This document shows positions 31,418 through 33,022 of a stretch of DNA of 33,022 nucleotides, piece by piece. The notes beneath the pieces were generated by a model. It searched no databases. It was not told the origin of the DNA and was given only the letters and a program-made list of their open reading frames with translations. The translations under genes and the position numbers were made by a program. The stretch comes from Candidatus Omnitrophota bacterium (GTDB lineage: Bacteria > Omnitrophota > Gorgyraeia > Gygaellales > Profunditerraquicolaceae). The stretch's first letter is position 1. Each line of letters begins with the position of its first letter. The stretch is taken from assembly GCA_026387255.1 (NCBI GenBank), contig JAPLMA010000035.1, forward strand, positions 1-33,022, in the 5' to 3' direction.

Positions 31418-32266
31418 TTATCCAACTAATGCCCCTTGAGTTACGCCCTTAATAATATACTTCTGCATTACAAGATAAACTATAATAATCGGTAAAGCCG
31501 TTATGGTAAGCCCCGCCATAAGTAAGGGATAATTTGTCACAAACTCGCCCTGGAATGTCTGCAAAGCTACCTGTAACGGCATAAACTGGCGATTATCAAA
31601 AATAATTAAAGCCAAAATATACTCATTCCATACCGCCAAAGCATTAAAAACTACGACTACCGCTAAAACCGGTTTAGATAGCGGCAGGGCAACATGAAAC
31701 CACAGCCCAAATTTAGAACAACCATCAATACGCGCGGCATCTTCTAATTCTTTAGGCATCTTATCAAAAAAAGTTTTAAGCAAAAATATACTTGTGGATA
31801 ACCCCACGTTAATCATGCAAAGTATATAACCAATCGGAGTATTTCTTAAATGCAGTTTATTTAATAAAACATATAACGCGACAAAACTTCCCGGTATCGG
31901 GATCATCATTGCCGCCATAAACATAATAAACAACCACTTGCTTCCCGGAAAACGTAAACGGCTAAAAGCATAAGCCGCCATGGAAGAAACCATTACAATT
32001 CCAAAAACTACTGCCACAGTATAAAATATACTATTAAGAAAATTGCGGCCAAAACCACCCTCCGCCCAAGCTAAAACATAATTAGCAAAATGAAACTGCC
32101 GCGGGATAAGCGAAATATCCTTAAATATCATATCCTGACTTTTAAGGCTCGAAACAATCATCCATAAAAGCGGATAAAGACAAGTGATTGCCACGCTGAT
32201 AAGGAATAAATGAATCAGCGTATTCACAACTATCTTCTTGGTTTTATAATAAAGTACATTTTTCAT
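31418..32266 (-). CDS. ABC sugar transporter permease, MalG type
   Basis: A 282-residue inner-membrane permease of the binding-protein-dependent sugar family (CUT1). It has about six membrane segments, starting LIHLFLISVAITCLYPLLWM, and the cytoplasmic EAA loop LEDAARIDGCSKFGLWFHVA, followed by LPLSKPVLAVVVV. It pairs with the MalF-type permease 10 nt upstream. The transported sugar is unknown. Confidence 0.94.
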   Translation of the reverse strand: MKNVLYYKTKKIVVNTLIHLFLISVAITCLYPLLWMIVSSLKSQDMIFKDISLIPRQFHFANYVLAWAEGGFGRNFLNSIFYTVAVVFGIVMVSSMAAYAFSRLRFPGSKWLFIMFMAAMMIPIPGSFVALYVLLNKLHLRNTPIGYILCMINVGLSTSIFLLKTFFDKMPKELEDAARIDGCSKFGLWFHVALPLSKPVLAVVVVFNALAVWNEYILALIIFDNRQFMPLQVALQTFQGEFVTNYPLLMAGLTITALPIIIVYLVMQKYIIKGVTQGALVG

Positions 32267-32276
32267 TTTCTTAAAA

Positions 32277-33022
32277 CTAACGCTCCTTCTTGGAAAATCT
32301 ATACTGGATAAACGAAATAACTACCAACACCAAACCAAAAGTAATCCCTTGCGCGCAAGCATAGCCAAAACGCGATGAGCCGCGCATAGAAGCCAAAATT
32401 CTTAATACCGGAACGGAAGTATGCCCGGCAAACTCTCCTCCCACCAAACTCACAATTAAAACAAATACCTGCATCGTGCCTAAAACCGTAAGTATCGCCA
32501 CTAAAACCACAACCGGTATCATCAACGGAATAGTAATTTTTCTAAATGACTGCCAGGCATTTGCCCCATCAACACGCGCCGCCTCATAAAGTTCGCGGGG
32601 AATAGTTTGCAAACCAGCCAAGAAGATTAAGAACCCCCAACCAAAACCTTTCCAGCAATGCACAATCGCCACGGTAGTCAGAGCAGTTTTCGGATCGGAC
32701 AACCAGTTATGTGCCAGGCTAGGAAGCCCTATCCCAATTAACGTACGATTAATGATATTTGCTCCATCAATGTCATTAATAATAAAACGCCAAGCCATCC
32801 CCACCACGACTTCCGATAAAACCGGGGGAATGAAAAAAATTACCCGATAGAAATTCTTCATTTTTATTTCCCGGTCGCATGCCCAGGCAAGCATAAAAGC
32901 CAGGATATTCTGCAAGGTGAGCGCGATCAAAGTAATGTAACTGGCATTCCACATCGCGCGCCACCAGTTAACATCCTGCAGAAAAATTTCTTTAAAATTA
33001 TCTAACCCCACAAATACCTTGG
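32277..33022 (-). CDS. ABC sugar transporter permease, MalF type, 5' end beyond window
   Basis: A CUT1-family inner-membrane permease. The frame is open to the window edge (KVFVGLDNFK is readable), so the N-terminus is missing. Visible segments include FIPPVLSEVVVGMAWRFI and the EAA loop LYEAARVDGANAWQSFRKIT, then IPLMIPVVVLVAILTVLG. It forms a heterodimer with the MalG-type protein downstream. The binding protein and ATPase genes are not in this window. Confidence 0.93.
   Translation of the reverse strand, partial: KVFVGLDNFKEIFLQDVNWWRAMWNASYITLIALTLQNILAFMLAWACDREIKMKNFYRVIFFIPPVLSEVVVGMAWRFIINDIDGANIINRTLIGIGLPSLAHNWLSDPKTALTTVAIVHCWKGFGWGFLIFLAGLQTIPRELYEAARVDGANAWQSFRKITIPLMIPVVVLVAILTVLGTMQVFVLIVSLVGGEFAGHTSVPVLRILASMRGSSRFGYACAQGITFGLVLVVISFIQYRFSKKER

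Overview
The window is about 33 kb of an AT-rich bacterial genome. Nearly every gene reads on the minus strand, so transcription runs from high to low coordinates. Several proteins have signal peptides and look like outer-membrane beta-barrels (a DUF2490-type protein and a barrel in the ammonium operon), which points to a two-membraned, Gram-negative-type cell. A B12-dependent class II ribonucleotide reductase, type III glutamine synthetase and many short dispersed palindromes and AT-rich repeats would fit an uncultivated lineage such as Omnitrophota or a neighbouring phylum. That placement is inference from gene content only.

Positions 1-7142 are an ammonium-assimilation locus. It holds glnN (partial), two near-identical amt-glnB pairs, an outer-membrane protein with a mini-HTH gene ahead of the first pair, and a sigma-70-family factor. 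Four leaders in this stretch carry hairpins with six- or seven-base loops, and most of these overlap the 5' arm of an intrinsic terminator. The best of them match the A1/G4 hexaloop pattern of ANTAR antiterminator targets. Three leaders also start just after a shared promoter-like block with exact internal spacing. A GAF-ANTAR protein is encoded at 10660-11382. Together these suggest a local circuit in which an ANTAR antiterminator, and perhaps the local sigma factor, control ammonium uptake and assimilation.

Positions 7139-10637 hold a P-type ATPase of the Na+/K+-ATPase-like group with an EIIA(Ntr)-type PTS domain fused to its N-terminus. It sits behind a ydaO-type c-di-AMP riboswitch with a terminator and a clear promoter. 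All three elements are linked to potassium homeostasis in other bacteria.

Positions 10660-13847 are an operon of nadE, an Lrp/AsnC regulator, a class I aminotransferase and the GAF-ANTAR gene. Positions 13868-18821 read mnmG, a QueG-like iron-sulfur protein, a PiT phosphate transporter, its DUF47 partner and a DUF2490 protein. Positions 18896-21224 are nrdJ, split by a frame change at a small apparent deletion, behind a near-consensus promoter.

Positions 21289-33022 are a carbohydrate locus: MalF/MalG-type permeases, two related clan-A glycoside hydrolases, a secreted protein with two tandem carbohydrate-binding-like domains, a repeat-rich exported protein, a ROK regulator, a membrane-anchored coiled-coil protein and a LacI-type regulator. 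The N-termini of both hydrolases are built from dispersed-repeat DNA. No tRNA, rRNA, CRISPR array or transposase gene was seen.
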